A stretch of DNA of 64,000 nucleotides, taken from NCBI RefSeq assembly GCF_026153205.1, contig NZ_JAPFBW010000011.1, forward strand, positions 146,403 to 210,402, given 5' to 3'. The DNA comes from Aquabacterium sp. A7-Y (GTDB lineage: Bacteria > Pseudomonadota > Gammaproteobacteria > Burkholderiales > Burkholderiaceae_C). Below are positions 17,336-28,468 of this stretch, one piece after another. Under the pieces are notes generated by a model. The model was not told the origin of the DNA and searched no databases. It was given only the letters and a program-made list of their open reading frames with translations. Each line of letters opens with the position of its first letter. Within the stretch, counting starts at the first letter, position 1. The translations under genes and the position numbers were made by a program.

Positions 17336-18093
17336 GCCGCACCGCCCGTGATCGCCGGCCCGCGCTGCAGCCAGCCACGCAGCCGGTCCAGCGACACCGG
17401 CTGCGGCGTGCACAGGTCCTCGCAGACCGCCAGCGCGCCGTCGAAGGGCTGTCGCGCGAAATAGGCGCTGCGCGTCACCACGGTCGCGATGCCGGCGCCG
17501 CGCGCGGCGGCCAGGCCATTGGGCGAGTCCTCGATGGCAATCGCCTCGTGGGCGGCACAGCCCAGCTGCTGCAAGGCCAGCAGGTAGGCCTGCGGATGCG
17601 GTTTCTTGGCCGGCGCGTCCTCCGCGCAGACCACCGCCGCGAAGCGCTGCCGCCAGTCCGCGCCGAGGCCGTGGCGCAGCAAGGCCTCGACATTGGCGCG
17701 GCTGGTGGTGGTGGCGATCGCCTGGGCCACGCCTTCCGCGCAGCCGGCCTCGATCAGCTCGCGCACGCCGGGGCGCAGCGCGATGCCGCGGCTCTCCAGC
17801 AGCGTGGCATAGATGGCATTCTTGCGGCGGTGCAGCTCGGCGGCCAGCCGCTCGCGCTCGCCTGCGTCGGCGGGCAGGCCCGGCCGCGACGCGAAGTCGT
17901 GCAGCAGCCGTTCGCGCCCGCCCGTCACCTGCAACAGCCGGCCATAGGTCACGCTGTCCCAGCGCCACGGCAGCCCGAACTCCTTGAAGGCCAGGTTGAA
18001 GGCGACCCGGTGCCCGTCGCGCTCGGTCTCGGCCAGGGTGCCGTCCACGTCCCACACCAGCGCGCGCAGGCCGGGGCTTGCCGCGCGGCTCAC
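17311..18093 (-). CDS. cbbY: CbbY-type HAD sugar-phosphate phosphatase
   Basis: A 260-aa HAD hydrolase, last gene of the Calvin operon. LVWDVDGTLAETERDGHRVAF holds the nucleophile Asp and acid/base Asp. ATTTSRAN is motif II, KKPHPQAY contains the motif III Lys, and AIEDSPNGLAAA is motif IV. The match over TERDGHRVAFN identifies CbbY rather than phosphoglycolate phosphatase CbbZ. In red-type systems CbbY removes xylulose-1,5-bisphosphate, an inhibitory misfire product of RuBisCO. A GTG start at 18093 overlaps the TGA of cbbT (GTGA), so it is translationally coupled. Its 3' end overlaps the convergent PEP-CTERM gene by 25 bases. Confidence 0.9.
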   Translation of the reverse strand: MSRAASPGLRALVWDVDGTLAETERDGHRVAFNLAFKEFGLPWRWDSVTYGRLLQVTGGRERLLHDFASRPGLPADAGERERLAAELHRRKNAIYATLLESRGIALRPGVRELIEAGCAEGVAQAIATTTSRANVEALLRHGLGADWRQRFAAVVCAEDAPAKKPHPQAYLLALQQLGCAAHEAIAIEDSPNGLAAARGAGIATVVTRSAYFARQPFDGALAVCEDLCTPQPVSLDRLRGWLQRGPAITGGAAQAPARRC

Positions 18094-20156
18094 GGCAATG
18101 CCGCCACGCTGCCGGCGGCGGCCTGACCCAGCTGGCGCAGGACCATCTGGACCAGCCGCCGGGGCGTCAGCCCGAAGTGCTGCCACAAGGCCTCGGCCGG
18201 CGCCGATTCCCCGAAGCGGTCCAGGCCGATCGCGTCCACGCAACCATACTGCCCCCACCAGCGCGTCACGCCGGCCTCGACCCCGAAACGCGGCAGCCCG
18301 GCCGGCAGCACGCGGGCGCGGTAGGCCGCGTCCTGGCGGTCGAACACGGTGGACGACGGCAGCGACACCACCCGCACCGACACGCCCTGGTCGTCCAGCA
18401 GCGCCTGCGCCCGCATCGCCAGCCCCACTTCGGAGCCGCTGGCGATCAGCACGGCGCGCGGCTCGTGGCGGTCGCTCAGCACATAGCCGCCGCGAGCGAT
18501 GTCGGGCAGCACCGCGGCCTCGCGCAGCTGTGCCGGCAGCGCCTGGCGCGACAGCAGCAAGGCGCTGGGCCGGGTGCGGTGCCGCAGCGCCTGGCCCCAG
18601 GCTACCGCGGTTTCGGCCGCATCGCAGGGGCGCCAGACGTCGAGGTCCGGAATCAGGCGCAGGCTGGCCGCGTGTTCGATCGGCTGGTGGGTCGGGCCGT
18701 CCTCGCCCAGGCCGATGGAGTCGTGCGTGAAGACATGGATCACGCGCTGCTGCATCAGCGCCGCCATGCGGATCGCATTGCGCGAGTAATCGCTGAAGGT
18801 CAGGAAGGTGCCGCCGTAGGGAATGAAACCGCCATGCAGCGCGATGCCGTTCATGATGGCCGCCATGCCGAACTCACGCACCCCGTAGTTGACGTGCCGG
18901 CCGCCCGGCGAGCCGCCCCGCACTGCACCGCAGCCCGGGAAGTCGGTCAGATTGGAGCCGGTCAGGTCGGCCGAGCCGCCCAGCAGCTCCGGCAGCGCCG
19001 GCCCCAGCCGGGCCAGCACCTGCTGCGAGGCCTTGCGCGTCGCGACGGCCTGGTCCTCGGCGGCGGCCTGCGCCAGCACCTCGTCCAGCAGCGCCTCGGC
19101 CCCGGCCGGCAGCTCGCCGCGCCAGCGGCGCTCCAGCTCGGCGGCCAGGGTCGGGTGCGCCGCCTGGTAGGCATCCCAGCGCCGCTGCCAGTCGCGCCTG
19201 AGCATCGCGCCGCGCTCGCGCGTGTCCCAGGCGGCGTAGACCTCGGGCGGGATCTCGAAGGGCGCATGCGGCCAGCCCATGGCCTGGCGCGTCAGCCCGA
19301 CCTCCTCGGCGCCCAGCGGCTCGCCATGGGCGCGGGCACTGCCGGCGCGGTTGGGCGAGCCATGGCCGATGCGGGTGCGGCAGACGATCAGGGTCGGTGC
19401 CGATCGCTGCGCCGCGGCCGCGCGCAGCGCGGCGTCCACCGCCTCGACGTCGTGGCCGTCCAGCGGGCCGAGCACCTGCCAGCCGTAGGCGCGGAAGCGG
19501 GCCGGCGTGTCGTCGGGGAACCAGGGCGCCACCGGGCCGTCGATCGAGATGCCGTTGTCGTCGTACAGCACCACCAGCTTGTGCAGCTTCCAGGCCGCCG
19601 CGAGCGAACAGGCCTCGTGGCTGATGCCCTCCATCAGGCAGCCGTCACCGGCGAAGACATAGGTGCGGTGGTCGACCACCCGGTGGCCGTCGCGGTTGAA
19701 CTCGTCGGCGAGCAGCTTCTCGGCCAGCGCCATGCCGACCGCGTTGGCCAGGCCCTGCCCCAGCGGGCCGGTGGTGGTTTCGACGCCCGGCGTGAGGCCG
19801 GCCTCGGGGTGTCCCGGCGTGCGGCTGTGCAGCTGGCGGAAGCGCTGGATTTCGCCCATCGGCAGCGCGTATCCGCTCAGGTGCAGCAGCGCATACAGCA
19901 GCATCGAGGCGTGGCCGTTGGAGAGCACGAAGCGGTCGCGCTCGGGCCAGTCCGGCCCGGCCGGGTCGTGGCGCAGGTGCCGGCCCCACAGGGCCACCGC
20001 CATCTCGGCCATGCCCATCGGCGCGCCGGGGTGGCCCGAGTTGGCCTGCTGCACCGCGTCCATCGCCAGCGCCCGCAGGGCGGCGGCCATCAGGGCGCTG
20101 GTCGTACCGGCCCGAGCGTCCCGCCCGTCGGGGCTTCTGGAGTTGCTGTGGCTCAT
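18090..20156 (-). CDS. cbbT: Transketolase (Calvin cycle)
   Basis: A 688-aa thiamine-diphosphate enzyme that moves two-carbon units in the regenerative phase of the Calvin cycle. NSGHPGAPMGMAEMA, GPLGQGLANAVGMA, GDGCLMEGISHEA (ThDP/Mg2+ binding) and HDSIGLGEDGPTHQPIEH are all transketolase landmarks. Length is normal at about 660-690 aa. The ATG is preceded by a very strong ribosome site (gaggagg), 19 bases after the stop of cbbP. As a cbb-operon copy it probably duplicates a housekeeping tkt elsewhere. Confidence 0.95.
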   Translation of the reverse strand: MSHSNSRSPDGRDARAGTTSALMAAALRALAMDAVQQANSGHPGAPMGMAEMAVALWGRHLRHDPAGPDWPERDRFVLSNGHASMLLYALLHLSGYALPMGEIQRFRQLHSRTPGHPEAGLTPGVETTTGPLGQGLANAVGMALAEKLLADEFNRDGHRVVDHRTYVFAGDGCLMEGISHEACSLAAAWKLHKLVVLYDDNGISIDGPVAPWFPDDTPARFRAYGWQVLGPLDGHDVEAVDAALRAAAAQRSAPTLIVCRTRIGHGSPNRAGSARAHGEPLGAEEVGLTRQAMGWPHAPFEIPPEVYAAWDTRERGAMLRRDWQRRWDAYQAAHPTLAAELERRWRGELPAGAEALLDEVLAQAAAEDQAVATRKASQQVLARLGPALPELLGGSADLTGSNLTDFPGCGAVRGGSPGGRHVNYGVREFGMAAIMNGIALHGGFIPYGGTFLTFSDYSRNAIRMAALMQQRVIHVFTHDSIGLGEDGPTHQPIEHAASLRLIPDLDVWRPCDAAETAVAWGQALRHRTRPSALLLSRQALPAQLREAAVLPDIARGGYVLSDRHEPRAVLIASGSEVGLAMRAQALLDDQGVSVRVVSLPSSTVFDRQDAAYRARVLPAGLPRFGVEAGVTRWWGQYGCVDAIGLDRFGESAPAEALWQHFGLTPRRLVQMVLRQLGQAAAGSVAALP

Positions 20157-20175
20157 CGATCAATCCTCCTCAAGG

Positions 20176-21051
20176 TCAGGCGTGCTGGACGCGGCCGATC
20201 TCCACCAGGCGCAGGATCATCGGCGTGAGGATCAGCTGCATCGCGAGGTCCATGCGGCCGCCCGGCACGACGATGGTGTTGGCGCGCGACATGAAGGAGT
20301 CGCCGATCATCGACAGCAGGTAGGGAAAGTCGATACCCCGCGGGTTGCGGAAGCGGATCACCGTCATGCTCTCTCCGGCCGTGGGGATATCGCGCGCGAT
20401 GAAGGGGTTGGAGGTGTCCACCACCGGCACGCGCTGGAAGTTGATGTCGGTCTCGGCGAACTGCGGGCAGATGTAGTGCACGTAGTCGTGCATGCGGCGC
20501 AGGATGGTGTCGGCCACCGCCTCGGTCGAGTAGCCGCGGTCGCGCGTGTCGCGGTGGATCTTCTGGATCCATTCCAGGTTGATGATGGGCACCACGCCGA
20601 TCTTCAGGTCGACGTGGCGGGCGATGTCGACCGCGGTCGTGCGCACGCAGCCGTGCAGTCCCTCGTAGAACAGCAGGTCCGTGTCCACCGGCGTGTCCTG
20701 CCAGGGCGTGAAGGTGCCGGGCTCCTGGCCCCAGGACGCCGCCTCCTCGGCGTTGTGCAGGTAGTGGCGCGTGCGGCAGCGGCCGGCCTCGCCGTAGGTG
20801 CGGAACTGCGCCTCCAGGCTGGCCCACTCGTTGGCATCCGGGCCGAAGTGGCTCATCGGCCGGCCCTCCCGGTCGGCCCGCTCGACCTCGGCCTTCATCT
20901 CCACCCGGGTGTGGCGGTGGAAGGCATCGCCCTCGATCACCGCGGCGCGTATGCCTTCGCGCCGGAAGATGTTGTCGAAGGTGCGCTTGACCGTGCTGGT
21001 GCCGGCGCCGCTGGAGCCGGTAACGGCGATGACGGGGTGTTTTCTGGACAT
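20176..21051 (-). CDS. cbbP: Phosphoribulokinase
   Basis: A 291-aa proteobacterial class I phosphoribulokinase that converts ribulose-5-phosphate and ATP into RuBP, the RuBisCO substrate. The N-terminal P-loop is VTGSSGAGTSTVKRTF. The catalytic Asp is in VIEGDAFHRHTR, and LLFYEGLHGC is the Walker B-like strand. RxRDTRDRGYS and FRNPRGIDFPYLL are family features. Starts at MSRKHPV, 17 bases after the stop of cbbF; a longer in-frame version would begin inside cbbF. It is allosterically activated by NADH in known relatives. Confidence 0.95.
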   Translation of the reverse strand: MSRKHPVIAVTGSSGAGTSTVKRTFDNIFRREGIRAAVIEGDAFHRHTRVEMKAEVERADREGRPMSHFGPDANEWASLEAQFRTYGEAGRCRTRHYLHNAEEAASWGQEPGTFTPWQDTPVDTDLLFYEGLHGCVRTTAVDIARHVDLKIGVVPIINLEWIQKIHRDTRDRGYSTEAVADTILRRMHDYVHYICPQFAETDINFQRVPVVDTSNPFIARDIPTAGESMTVIRFRNPRGIDFPYLLSMIGDSFMSRANTIVVPGGRMDLAMQLILTPMILRLVEIGRVQHA

Positions 21052-21068
21052 GGTGTGGGCCTGCGGCT

Positions 21069-22112
21069 TCAGGCATGGGGCTGGACGAACAGCGAGCGGT
21101 GGTTGAACAGCGGCCACCAGACGTTTTCATTGGGATCGGCGTGGTAGCGCACGATGCGCTCCACTTCCTCGCGCGAGCCCAGGATCACCGGCACCCGCTG
21201 GTGCAGGGTGTCGGGCACCACCTCCAGCAGCGGGCTGCTGCCGTTGACCGCCAGCGCCCCGGCCTGCTGCATCAGGAAGGCCATCGGTGCGGCCTCGTAG
21301 AGCAGGCGCAGCCGGCCCGGGCGTTGCGGCTGGCGGCAGTCGCGCGGGTACAGGAACACGCCGCCGCGGGTGAAGATGCGGTGCACCTCGGCGACCAGGC
21401 TCGCGATCCAGCGCATGTTGAAGTCGCGGCCGCGCGGGCCGCTCTCGCCCGCGACGCACTCGGCCACGTAACGCTGCACGGGCTTGTCCCAGAAGCGCTG
21501 GTTGGAGGCGTTGATCGCGAACTCCGAGCTCACCGGCTTCACCGTGACGCCCTCGCGGGTGAGCAGCCAGCGGCCGCTTTCCGGGTCCAGCGTGAACAGG
21601 CTCACGCCCTGCCCCAGGCTCAGCACCAGCACCGTCGAGGGTCCGTACAGCACATAACCCGCGGCCCGCTGGCGCAGCCCGGGCTGCAGGAAGGCCGCGG
21701 TGCTCGGCGGCGCCGAGCGCAGCGGATGGGACAGCACCGAAAAGATGCTGCCGACGCCGACATTGGCCTCGATGTTGGACGAACCGTCGAGCGGGTCGTA
21801 GACCACCAGGTACTCGCCCTGGCGCGCGTGCCAGGGCGAGGCGACCGGCTCGGCCTGCTCCTCGCTGACCCAGCCGGCCACCGCCGGGCAGGCCGCCAGC
21901 GCCGAGGCCAGTTGCCCGTCCGCATAGAGGTCGAGGCCGGTCTGCGACTCGCCACTCGCGTTGCCGCTGCCGGTGGCCTGGTGCAGGCTGTCGAGCGCGC
22001 CGCGGCGCGCTGCGGCCGCGATGTCGGCGCAGCCCCGCGCGACGGCACGTACCGCCGCCGCCAGCGCGGGTGGATGGGGCACCAGCCAGACGTCGAGATC
22101 GGGTCGGCTCAT
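21069..22112 (-). CDS. cbbF: Fructose-1,6-bisphosphatase class I (Calvin cycle)
   Basis: A 347-aa phosphatase acting on fructose-1,6-bisphosphate, and in many autotrophs also on sedoheptulose-1,7-bisphosphate. The metal-binding signature [19 protein letters not shown] and the substrate loop [15 protein letters not shown] are clear. [21 protein letters not shown] and [15 protein letters not shown] complete the family fingerprint. The ATG at 22112 overlaps the cbbX stop (ATGA), so expression is coupled within the operon. Confidence 0.94.
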   Translation of the reverse strand: MSRPDLDVWLVPHPPALAAAVRAVARGCADIAAAARRGALDSLHQATGSGNASGESQTGLDLYADGQLASALAACPAVAGWVSEEQAEPVASPWHARQGEYLVVYDPLDGSSNIEANVGVGSIFSVLSHPLRSAPPSTAAFLQPGLRQRAAGYVLYGPSTVLVLSLGQGVSLFTLDPESGRWLLTREGVTVKPVSSEFAINASNQRFWDKPVQRYVAECVAGESGPRGRDFNMRWIASLVAEVHRIFTRGGVFLYPRDCRQPQRPGRLRLLYEAAPMAFLMQQAGALAVNGSSPLLEVVPDTLHQRVPVILGSREEVERIVRYHADPNENVWWPLFNHRSLFVQPHA

Positions 22113-23125
22113 GGCGTCTCCTCGGTGGGGGCGAGATCGCTCGGGGGCTCGGTGCCGAACACGCGGCTCGCCAGGATGTCCTCGGCCGCCACCGTGCTCA
22201 ACTCCTCGCGGGTGTAGGCGCGCTCCGCATCGGCGAACAGCCGGCTGGCCTGGCGCAGCCTGGCGCGCTCCAGCGCGTTGCGCACGCTGCGCGCATTGGC
22301 GAAGTGCGGCTGGACGATGCGGCGTTCCAGGTAGCGCGCGAACGCTGCTTCGGCCGCCGGCCCGAAGCGGTAGTCCTGCTCGGCCAGCAGCTTGCCGGCG
22401 ATGGACAGCAGTTCGGACGGGCTGTAGTCGGGAAAGTCCAGGTGGTGCGCGATGCGCGAGGACATGCCCGGGTTGCTGCGGAAAAACCGCTCCATGCGGT
22501 CCTTGTAGCCGGCCAGGATCACGACCAGGTCGTCGCGCTGGTTCTCCATCACCTGCAGCAGGATCTCGATGGCCTCCTGGCCGTAGTCGCGTTCGTTCTC
22601 GGGCCGGTAGAGGTAGTAGGCCTCGTCGATGAAAAGCACGCCGCCCATGGCCTTCTTGAGCACCTCGCGCGTCTTGGGCGCGGTGTGGCCGATGTACTGG
22701 CCCACCAGGTCGTCGCGGGTCACGGCCACCAGGTGGCCTTTGCGAACGTAGCCGAGCCGGTGCAGGATCTCGGCCATGCGCATCGCGACCGTGGTCTTGC
22801 CGGTGCCGGGGTTGCCGGTGAAGCTCATGTGCAGCGAGGGCGCGGCCGCGCTCAGGTCCTGCGCGCGGCGCAAGCGGTCGATCACGAGCAGCGCCGCCAT
22901 GTCGCGGATGCGCTGCTTGACCGGCGCCAGGCCGACCAGGTCGCGGTCCAGCTCTTGCAGGACCGGCTCGATGCGGGCCTGCTCCAGCACCTCCGCCACG
23001 GTGCGCGGCCCGGCGGCCGGCGGCGCCTCGGCCGCCGCGGCCGAAGCCGGACCGCCGGTGGCGCCGGGGATCAGGTAGAGCGGCTGCGATCCGGCAGCCG
23101 GGGTGGAGTGGGGAGCGGCCGGCAT
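22109..23125 (-). CDS. cbbX: Red-type RuBisCO activase CbbX
   Basis: A 338-aa AAA+ protein that remodels inhibited red-type RuBisCO by threading the CbbL C-terminus. Walker A is [11 protein letters not shown] and Walker B is [11 protein letters not shown]. The pore-loop-like YIGHTAPKT, the sensor and arginine-finger region ([15 protein letters not shown]), and [16 protein letters not shown] are all CbbX-specific. The N-terminal extension is Ala/Pro-rich. ATG at 23125 is preferred because a ggggag ribosome site lies eight to nine bases upstream. A GTG at 23134 would overlap the cbbS stop but has no spacing to that site. Confidence 0.94.
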   Translation of the reverse strand: MPAAPHSTPAAGSQPLYLIPGATGGPASAAAAEAPPAAGPRTVAEVLEQARIEPVLQELDRDLVGLAPVKQRIRDMAALLVIDRLRRAQDLSAAAPSLHMSFTGNPGTGKTTVAMRMAEILHRLGYVRKGHLVAVTRDDLVGQYIGHTAPKTREVLKKAMGGVLFIDEAYYLYRPENERDYGQEAIEILLQVMENQRDDLVVILAGYKDRMERFFRSNPGMSSRIAHHLDFPDYSPSELLSIAGKLLAEQDYRFGPAAEAAFARYLERRIVQPHFANARSVRNALERARLRQASRLFADAERAYTREELSTVAAEDILASRVFGTEPPSDLAPTEETP

Positions 23126-23130
23126 GGCGC

Positions 23131-23571
23131 TCACTCCCCGTAGCGCCGGCCTTCCGGCGCGTTCGCGGCATAGGCCCGGCTGCTGTAGCGCACGGTGCGG
23201 CCCTCGGCCTCCTGGCGCTCCAGCAGGAAGCCGGGCTCCTCGGCGGGACGGTTGACGATGAAACTCATCGCCACGCTCTCCACGCCGCGCGTCGCGTCGA
23301 AGGCCTGCAGCCGGATGTAGTGGCGCGGAAAGGACTGGCGGCAGGACCGCAGCTCCATCAGCACGCCGGCGGCGTCCTTCAGGTCGAACATCGGGTGGCC
23401 GAACATCTCCCAGTAGGTGTTGCGCGGGTGCGGGTCGTCGGTGTACTCGACGCTCCAGGCATAACCCTTGGCGAGTCCGTACTCGACCTGCAGCGCGATC
23501 TCCGCGTCGCTCAGGTCGGGCAGGAAGCTGAACTGGCCCTGGGTGAGCCGGCCGGTGGGGTTTGTCAACAT
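23131..23571 (-). CDS. cbbS: RuBisCO small subunit, red type (form IC)
   Basis: A 146-aa small subunit. [20 protein letters not shown] and [20 protein letters not shown] are the conserved N-terminal and beta-strand segments. The protein carries the C-terminal extension (after about residue 110: [19 protein letters not shown]) that forms the beta-hairpin barrel of red-type enzymes and is absent from green-type subunits. It lies 14 bases downstream of cbbL with a good ribosome site (aaggagc). Confidence 0.95.
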   Translation of the reverse strand: MLTNPTGRLTQGQFSFLPDLSDAEIALQVEYGLAKGYAWSVEYTDDPHPRNTYWEMFGHPMFDLKDAAGVLMELRSCRQSFPRHYIRLQAFDATRGVESVAMSFIVNRPAEEPGFLLERQEAEGRTVRYSSRAYAANAPEGRRYGE

Positions 23572-23585
23572 CGCGGGCTCCTTGT

Positions 23586-25064
<1,479 letters not shown>

Positions 25065-25115
25065 TCACTGGTCGTTGATACGAGGTGTTGAAGCGACTCT
25101 AGGGAGGCCGAAGGC

Positions 25116-25149
25116 TCAGGTAAATTCAAGAATCGTTAGCCATCGGTTA
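25116..25149. promoter_or_regulatory. CbbR operator in the cbbL-cbbR intergenic region
   Basis: Four TNA triplets are evenly spaced: TCA 25116-25118, TCA 25126-25128, TTA 25136-25138 and TTA 25147-25149, separated by 7, 7 and 8 bases. CbbR proteins are known to recognise TNA-N7-TNA repeats, so this fits a recognition plus activation site. It lies 12 bases before cbbR and about 65 bases before cbbL, suitable for autorepression and activation of the cbb operon. Confidence 0.7.
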
Positions 25150-25160
25150 AGCCGCACTGA

Positions 25161-26090
25161 ATGAAAAGCGTCACCTTCCGGCAGCTGCGGGTGTTCGTCG
25201 AGGTCGCGCGGCAGCTCAGCTTCGTGCGCGCCGCCGAGGCCCTGCACTGCACCCCGCCCGCGATCACGATGCAGGTCAAGGAGCTGGAGGCGGGGGTCGG
25301 CCTGCAGCTCTTCCACCGCGAGGGGCGCAGCGTCTCGCTGACCACCACCGGTGAGTACTTCCTGGTCTATGCCAGACGCCTGATCGCGACGCTCAAGGAA
25401 GCCGAGGACGCGATGGCGCGCTTCAAGCGTGTCGAGGCCGGCCTCTTGACGATCGGGCTGGTGAGCACCGCGAAGTACTTCGTGCCGCGGCTGCTGGCGC
25501 GTTTCCGCGAGCAGCACCCGGGCATCGAGCTGCGCCTGAGCGTGCTGCCCAACCGTGAGCAGCTGGTGGGTCTGATGGGCAGCAACGAGGTGGACCTCGC
25601 GATCATGGGCCGCCCGCCCAAGGACCTCTCGACCCGTGCCGAGCCCTTCGCCGCCCATCCCCTCGTGTTCATCGGTCCGCCGGGGCACCGCCTGCTGCAG
25701 CAGGGCAGCTCGCCGCTGGCGTCGCTGGAGCGCGAGGCGCTGATCGTGCGCGAGGCCGGCTCAGGCACCCGCACTGCCATGGAAGACCTGTTCCGCGAAC
25801 AGCGTTTTCATCCGCAGAGCCGCATGGAGATGTCGAGCAACGAGACCATCAAGCAGGCGGTGATGGCCGGCATGGGGGTGAGCTTCCTGTCGCTGCACAC
25901 CCTGGGGCTGGAGCTGCGCTGCGGCCTGCTGAGCGTGCTGCCCATCGACGGCACGCCGGTGATGCGCACCTGGAACCTGGTGCGCCCCTCGTCCAAGCTG
26001 CTGTCGCCGGCCGCGGAGGCGTTTCGCTACTTCATTCTCGAAGAGGGGGAGCGGCATCTGGCGGAGCATGACCGGGCCTTGCTGGGGTGA
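25161..26090 (+). CDS. cbbR: LysR-type activator of the Calvin operon
   Basis: A 309-aa LysR-family regulator. The N-terminal winged helix-turn-helix (TFRQLRVFVEVARQLSFVRA, then AAEALHCTPPAITMQVKELE) matches CbbR. The effector domain contains GLVSTAKYFVPRLLARF and MSSNETIKQAVMAGMGVSFL, also typical of CbbR. Divergent orientation to cbbL with a 108-base gap is the usual arrangement. Known CbbR proteins respond to metabolites such as RuBP, PEP or NADPH; which one applies here cannot be told. Confidence 0.93.
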   Translation: MKSVTFRQLRVFVEVARQLSFVRAAEALHCTPPAITMQVKELEAGVGLQLFHREGRSVSLTTTGEYFLVYARRLIATLKEAEDAMARFKRVEAGLLTIGLVSTAKYFVPRLLARFREQHPGIELRLSVLPNREQLVGLMGSNEVDLAIMGRPPKDLSTRAEPFAAHPLVFIGPPGHRLLQQGSSPLASLEREALIVREAGSGTRTAMEDLFREQRFHPQSRMEMSSNETIKQAVMAGMGVSFLSLHTLGLELRCGLLSVLPIDGTPVMRTWNLVRPSSKLLSPAAEAFRYFILEEGERHLAEHDRALLG

Positions 26091-26555
26091 ACATCGGCCG
26101 GACCGGGGATGTCGATGCGAAGAAAGTCGCGAAGCTGCGAAAGCCGGTCGGCCGCGCGTTTTGTCACCCCACCCGGGTTGACTTTTCCAGCACCTTTAAC
26201 CTTTTGACATGCAGCGTCGAGCGGGGCTTTTTCAAACTGCTCCGACCGGCCCGCAATAGCCCCTGCTTCTGGCTCCAGCCTTGATGTTGCGCGTCTCACT
26301 GCCGTGCTGTCGGAACTGCATCGAGCGGTCGAAACCAGAGCCGGTTTACGAGTATCCGTAGTGCCTGGTTCGCCGCCACGGTTCTATGCTTTCCTCGCGG
26401 CATCACCGAAAGATGCTGCTACACGTGATCCGCATTGGCCCCTATCGGGCCCTGTCCAAAAGCCGTGCAGTAGGTAGTTCAAAGGCTTTGCAAGACCCGG
26501 CCTCGCCCAGCCGGCGAGGTCGAGGTGCCGCGACAACATCAAGGAGATTTATTTC
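26091..26555 (+). other. Non-coding region upstream of the NlpC/P60-like gene
   Basis: About 465 bases with clearly lower GC than the neighbours. It includes a possible -35 (ttgact, near 26179) and pyrimidine-rich tracts, but no confident promoter pair. A strong ribosome site (aaggagattt, about 26539-26548) ends the region. No riboswitch was recognised. Confidence 0.4.
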
Positions 26556-27215
26556 ATGCAGGCTTTCCGTGTTCCCGCCCTCGCAGCTTGCTCTTTCGAC
26601 CCTGCACTGAAGGACGCGCACGACATTCCCTTCATCACCCGATCCGGCCCGACCCGCAGCTTCCTGTTCGCCGCGCTGACGCTATCGGGCGCGCTGCTCG
26701 CGCCCACCGTCGCGCAGGCCCAGGAGCTGGAGCTGGTGCCGTCCGCTGCGTCGACTGCCCAGGTTGCCGCGGCCGCGTCGCAGGTCGGCGGCCCGATCAA
26801 ACGTTCAGAAGTGATGAGCAGGGGCATGTACTGGGTCAACAAGCACGTGCCCTACAGCATGTACAAGACCTATCGCGACCCTCAGGGAAAGCAGTACCGC
26901 ACCGATTGTTCCGGCTTCGTGTCCATGGCGCTGCACCTGCCCTACAGCCCCAATACCGTCAGCCTTCCGACCTTTGTCAAGCGCATCAACTGGAGCAGCC
27001 TGCGCAAAGGCGACATCGTGGGCACGCTCGGCGCCGGCACCGGCGGCGCCAACGGCCATGTGGTGATCTTCAACGGCTGGGCAAACAGCAGCCACACGCG
27101 ATTCCACACCTTGGAGCAGAGAGGCGGCGCCGGTGCCGTCAAGCACATCCGCTCGATCAACTACAAAGTGGGCTCCAAGGTGGCGAAACCCTACCGCTAC
27201 AAGAAGATCCGGTGA
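26556..27215 (+). CDS. Secreted NlpC/P60-like cysteine peptidase
   Basis: A 219-aa protein. An N-terminal basic stretch precedes a hydrophobic segment SFLFAALTLSGALLAPTVAQA ending in a plausible signal-peptidase site. Because the segment begins about 37 residues in, the true start may be internal. The mature part has RTDCSGFVSMALHLP, with the catalytic Cys of NlpC/P60-type peptidases. GGANGHVVIFNGW provides the His. The fold usually cuts peptidoglycan peptides. The tail is very basic (KVAKPYRYKKIR). A strong ribosome site precedes the ATG. The next gene, for a HEAT-repeat protein, follows after 90 bases. Confidence 0.72.
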   Translation: MQAFRVPALAACSFDPALKDAHDIPFITRSGPTRSFLFAALTLSGALLAPTVAQAQELELVPSAASTAQVAAAASQVGGPIKRSEVMSRGMYWVNKHVPYSMYKTYRDPQGKQYRTDCSGFVSMALHLPYSPNTVSLPTFVKRINWSSLRKGDIVGTLGAGTGGANGHVVIFNGWANSSHTRFHTLEQRGGAGAVKHIRSINYKVGSKVAKPYRYKKIR

Positions 27216-27305
27216 TGCGGCTTATCCTTTGAAGCCGATCCGCTCGCAGGCAGGCGCCGACAGGCCCTGCCTTCCCTCCTCTCCCACTGCAACGATGAGG
27301 ACCCC

Positions 27306-28325
27306 ATGGCCATCCTCTACCAACGTCCAGGCTCCATCAGCTTGCGGGCTCTGGCATTGACCACCATCGTGAGTTCCGGCGCCGGTACGGCGCTGGGCTG
27401 GGCCATGGCCGGGCACGACGCGGGACCCCCGGGCAGTCTCGCCTGTGCCAGTGCTGCCAACCCATCGACGCCGGTCACCGGGCCCGCCGCAGGCAGCCGT
27501 CAGGACTTCGTGACGCAGAAGGCCGCCTCCTCGACGACAGGCGGCTCCGTCCTGGCTGCAGCCTCCACGCGGCTTTCCGCCACCGAGCAGGACTGGCAGG
27601 CGCTTCAAGCCATGAACCCGGACGAACTGCTCAAACGCGTGCAGGGCGACCCCAAGCTGGCTGCCGCGATGCTCGAGCAACTCAGCCGCGGCGGCAACAC
27701 CAACCCGGAGCTCCAGGAGTTCGTGGCCTTGACGCTGTCGCAAGCACAGCCGGCGCTGCTGGAACGTTCGGCCGATCTCCTGCTGCGCAATCCCGACGTT
27801 CACGCCCGGCAGAAAGCCTTCGACCTGCTGTCATCGCTGCCCGACCCGCCCAAGGCGGTGGCGGCCGCGGCACGCCAGGCGGTGTTGACCGAGGCGAATC
27901 CGCAGCTGCTGGCCAGTGCCCTCGAAGCACTGCGCAATTCGGGCGGCCTGGACGCCGTGCGCAGCGATGACGCGATGGTTCAGCAGCTTCGGCACTATGC
28001 TGGCAACGCCGATCCCCAGGTGCGCCGGGAAAGCGTGGCGAGCCTGGTGCAGGCCGACCGCAGCAGCTCGGTGGAACCGATACTGCGCCAGGCCCTGGCG
28101 GATCGCGACCCGTCGGTCCAGGTCGCCGCGATCGGAGCCACCCTGGATGCAGGCATCCGGAGCGCCGAAGCCAAGTCGCAATTGCTCGACCTGAGCTTCA
28201 ACCCGCAGGCCGATCCCGAGGTCCGCGCCGAAGCCCTCAGCGCCTTGCAATCCTTCCGCCTGACCGCGGAGGAAGCCGCCCGTCTGGCCCCGCTGCAACA
28301 GCAGCAGCTGGCGGAGGCTCGCTAG
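27306..28325 (+). CDS. HEAT-repeat protein with N-terminal signal or anchor
   Basis: A 339-aa protein. A hydrophobic segment (RALALTTIVSSGAGTALGWAMAG, residues about 14-36) looks like a signal or single anchor. The rest is alpha-helical HEAT/armadillo-like repeats of about 35 residues, for example VRRESVASLVQADRSSSVEP, VQVAAIGATLDAGI and VRAEALSALQSFRL. Such solenoids bind other proteins; no catalytic motif is present. It may work with the preceding secreted NlpC/P60-like protein, with which it shares orientation and low spacing, but this is inference. The preceding ribosome site is weak. Confidence 0.68.
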   Translation: MAILYQRPGSISLRALALTTIVSSGAGTALGWAMAGHDAGPPGSLACASAANPSTPVTGPAAGSRQDFVTQKAASSTTGGSVLAAASTRLSATEQDWQALQAMNPDELLKRVQGDPKLAAAMLEQLSRGGNTNPELQEFVALTLSQAQPALLERSADLLLRNPDVHARQKAFDLLSSLPDPPKAVAAAARQAVLTEANPQLLASALEALRNSGGLDAVRSDDAMVQQLRHYAGNADPQVRRESVASLVQADRSSSVEPILRQALADRDPSVQVAAIGATLDAGIRSAEAKSQLLDLSFNPQADPEVRAEALSALQSFRLTAEEAARLAPLQQQQLAEAR

Positions 28326-28468
28326 GAGTCCGTGCGGCACAGTGAGCATGGCCCGCGTTGGGCCGGCGGCGCAAAACCCGGCTTTGCCGGGGTGAAAGTC
28401 GGCTGACCGGGTGATTGCACTCATGATATGTTCCTTCGTCCGGACAGCGGGACGGGAGGAAACAACAA

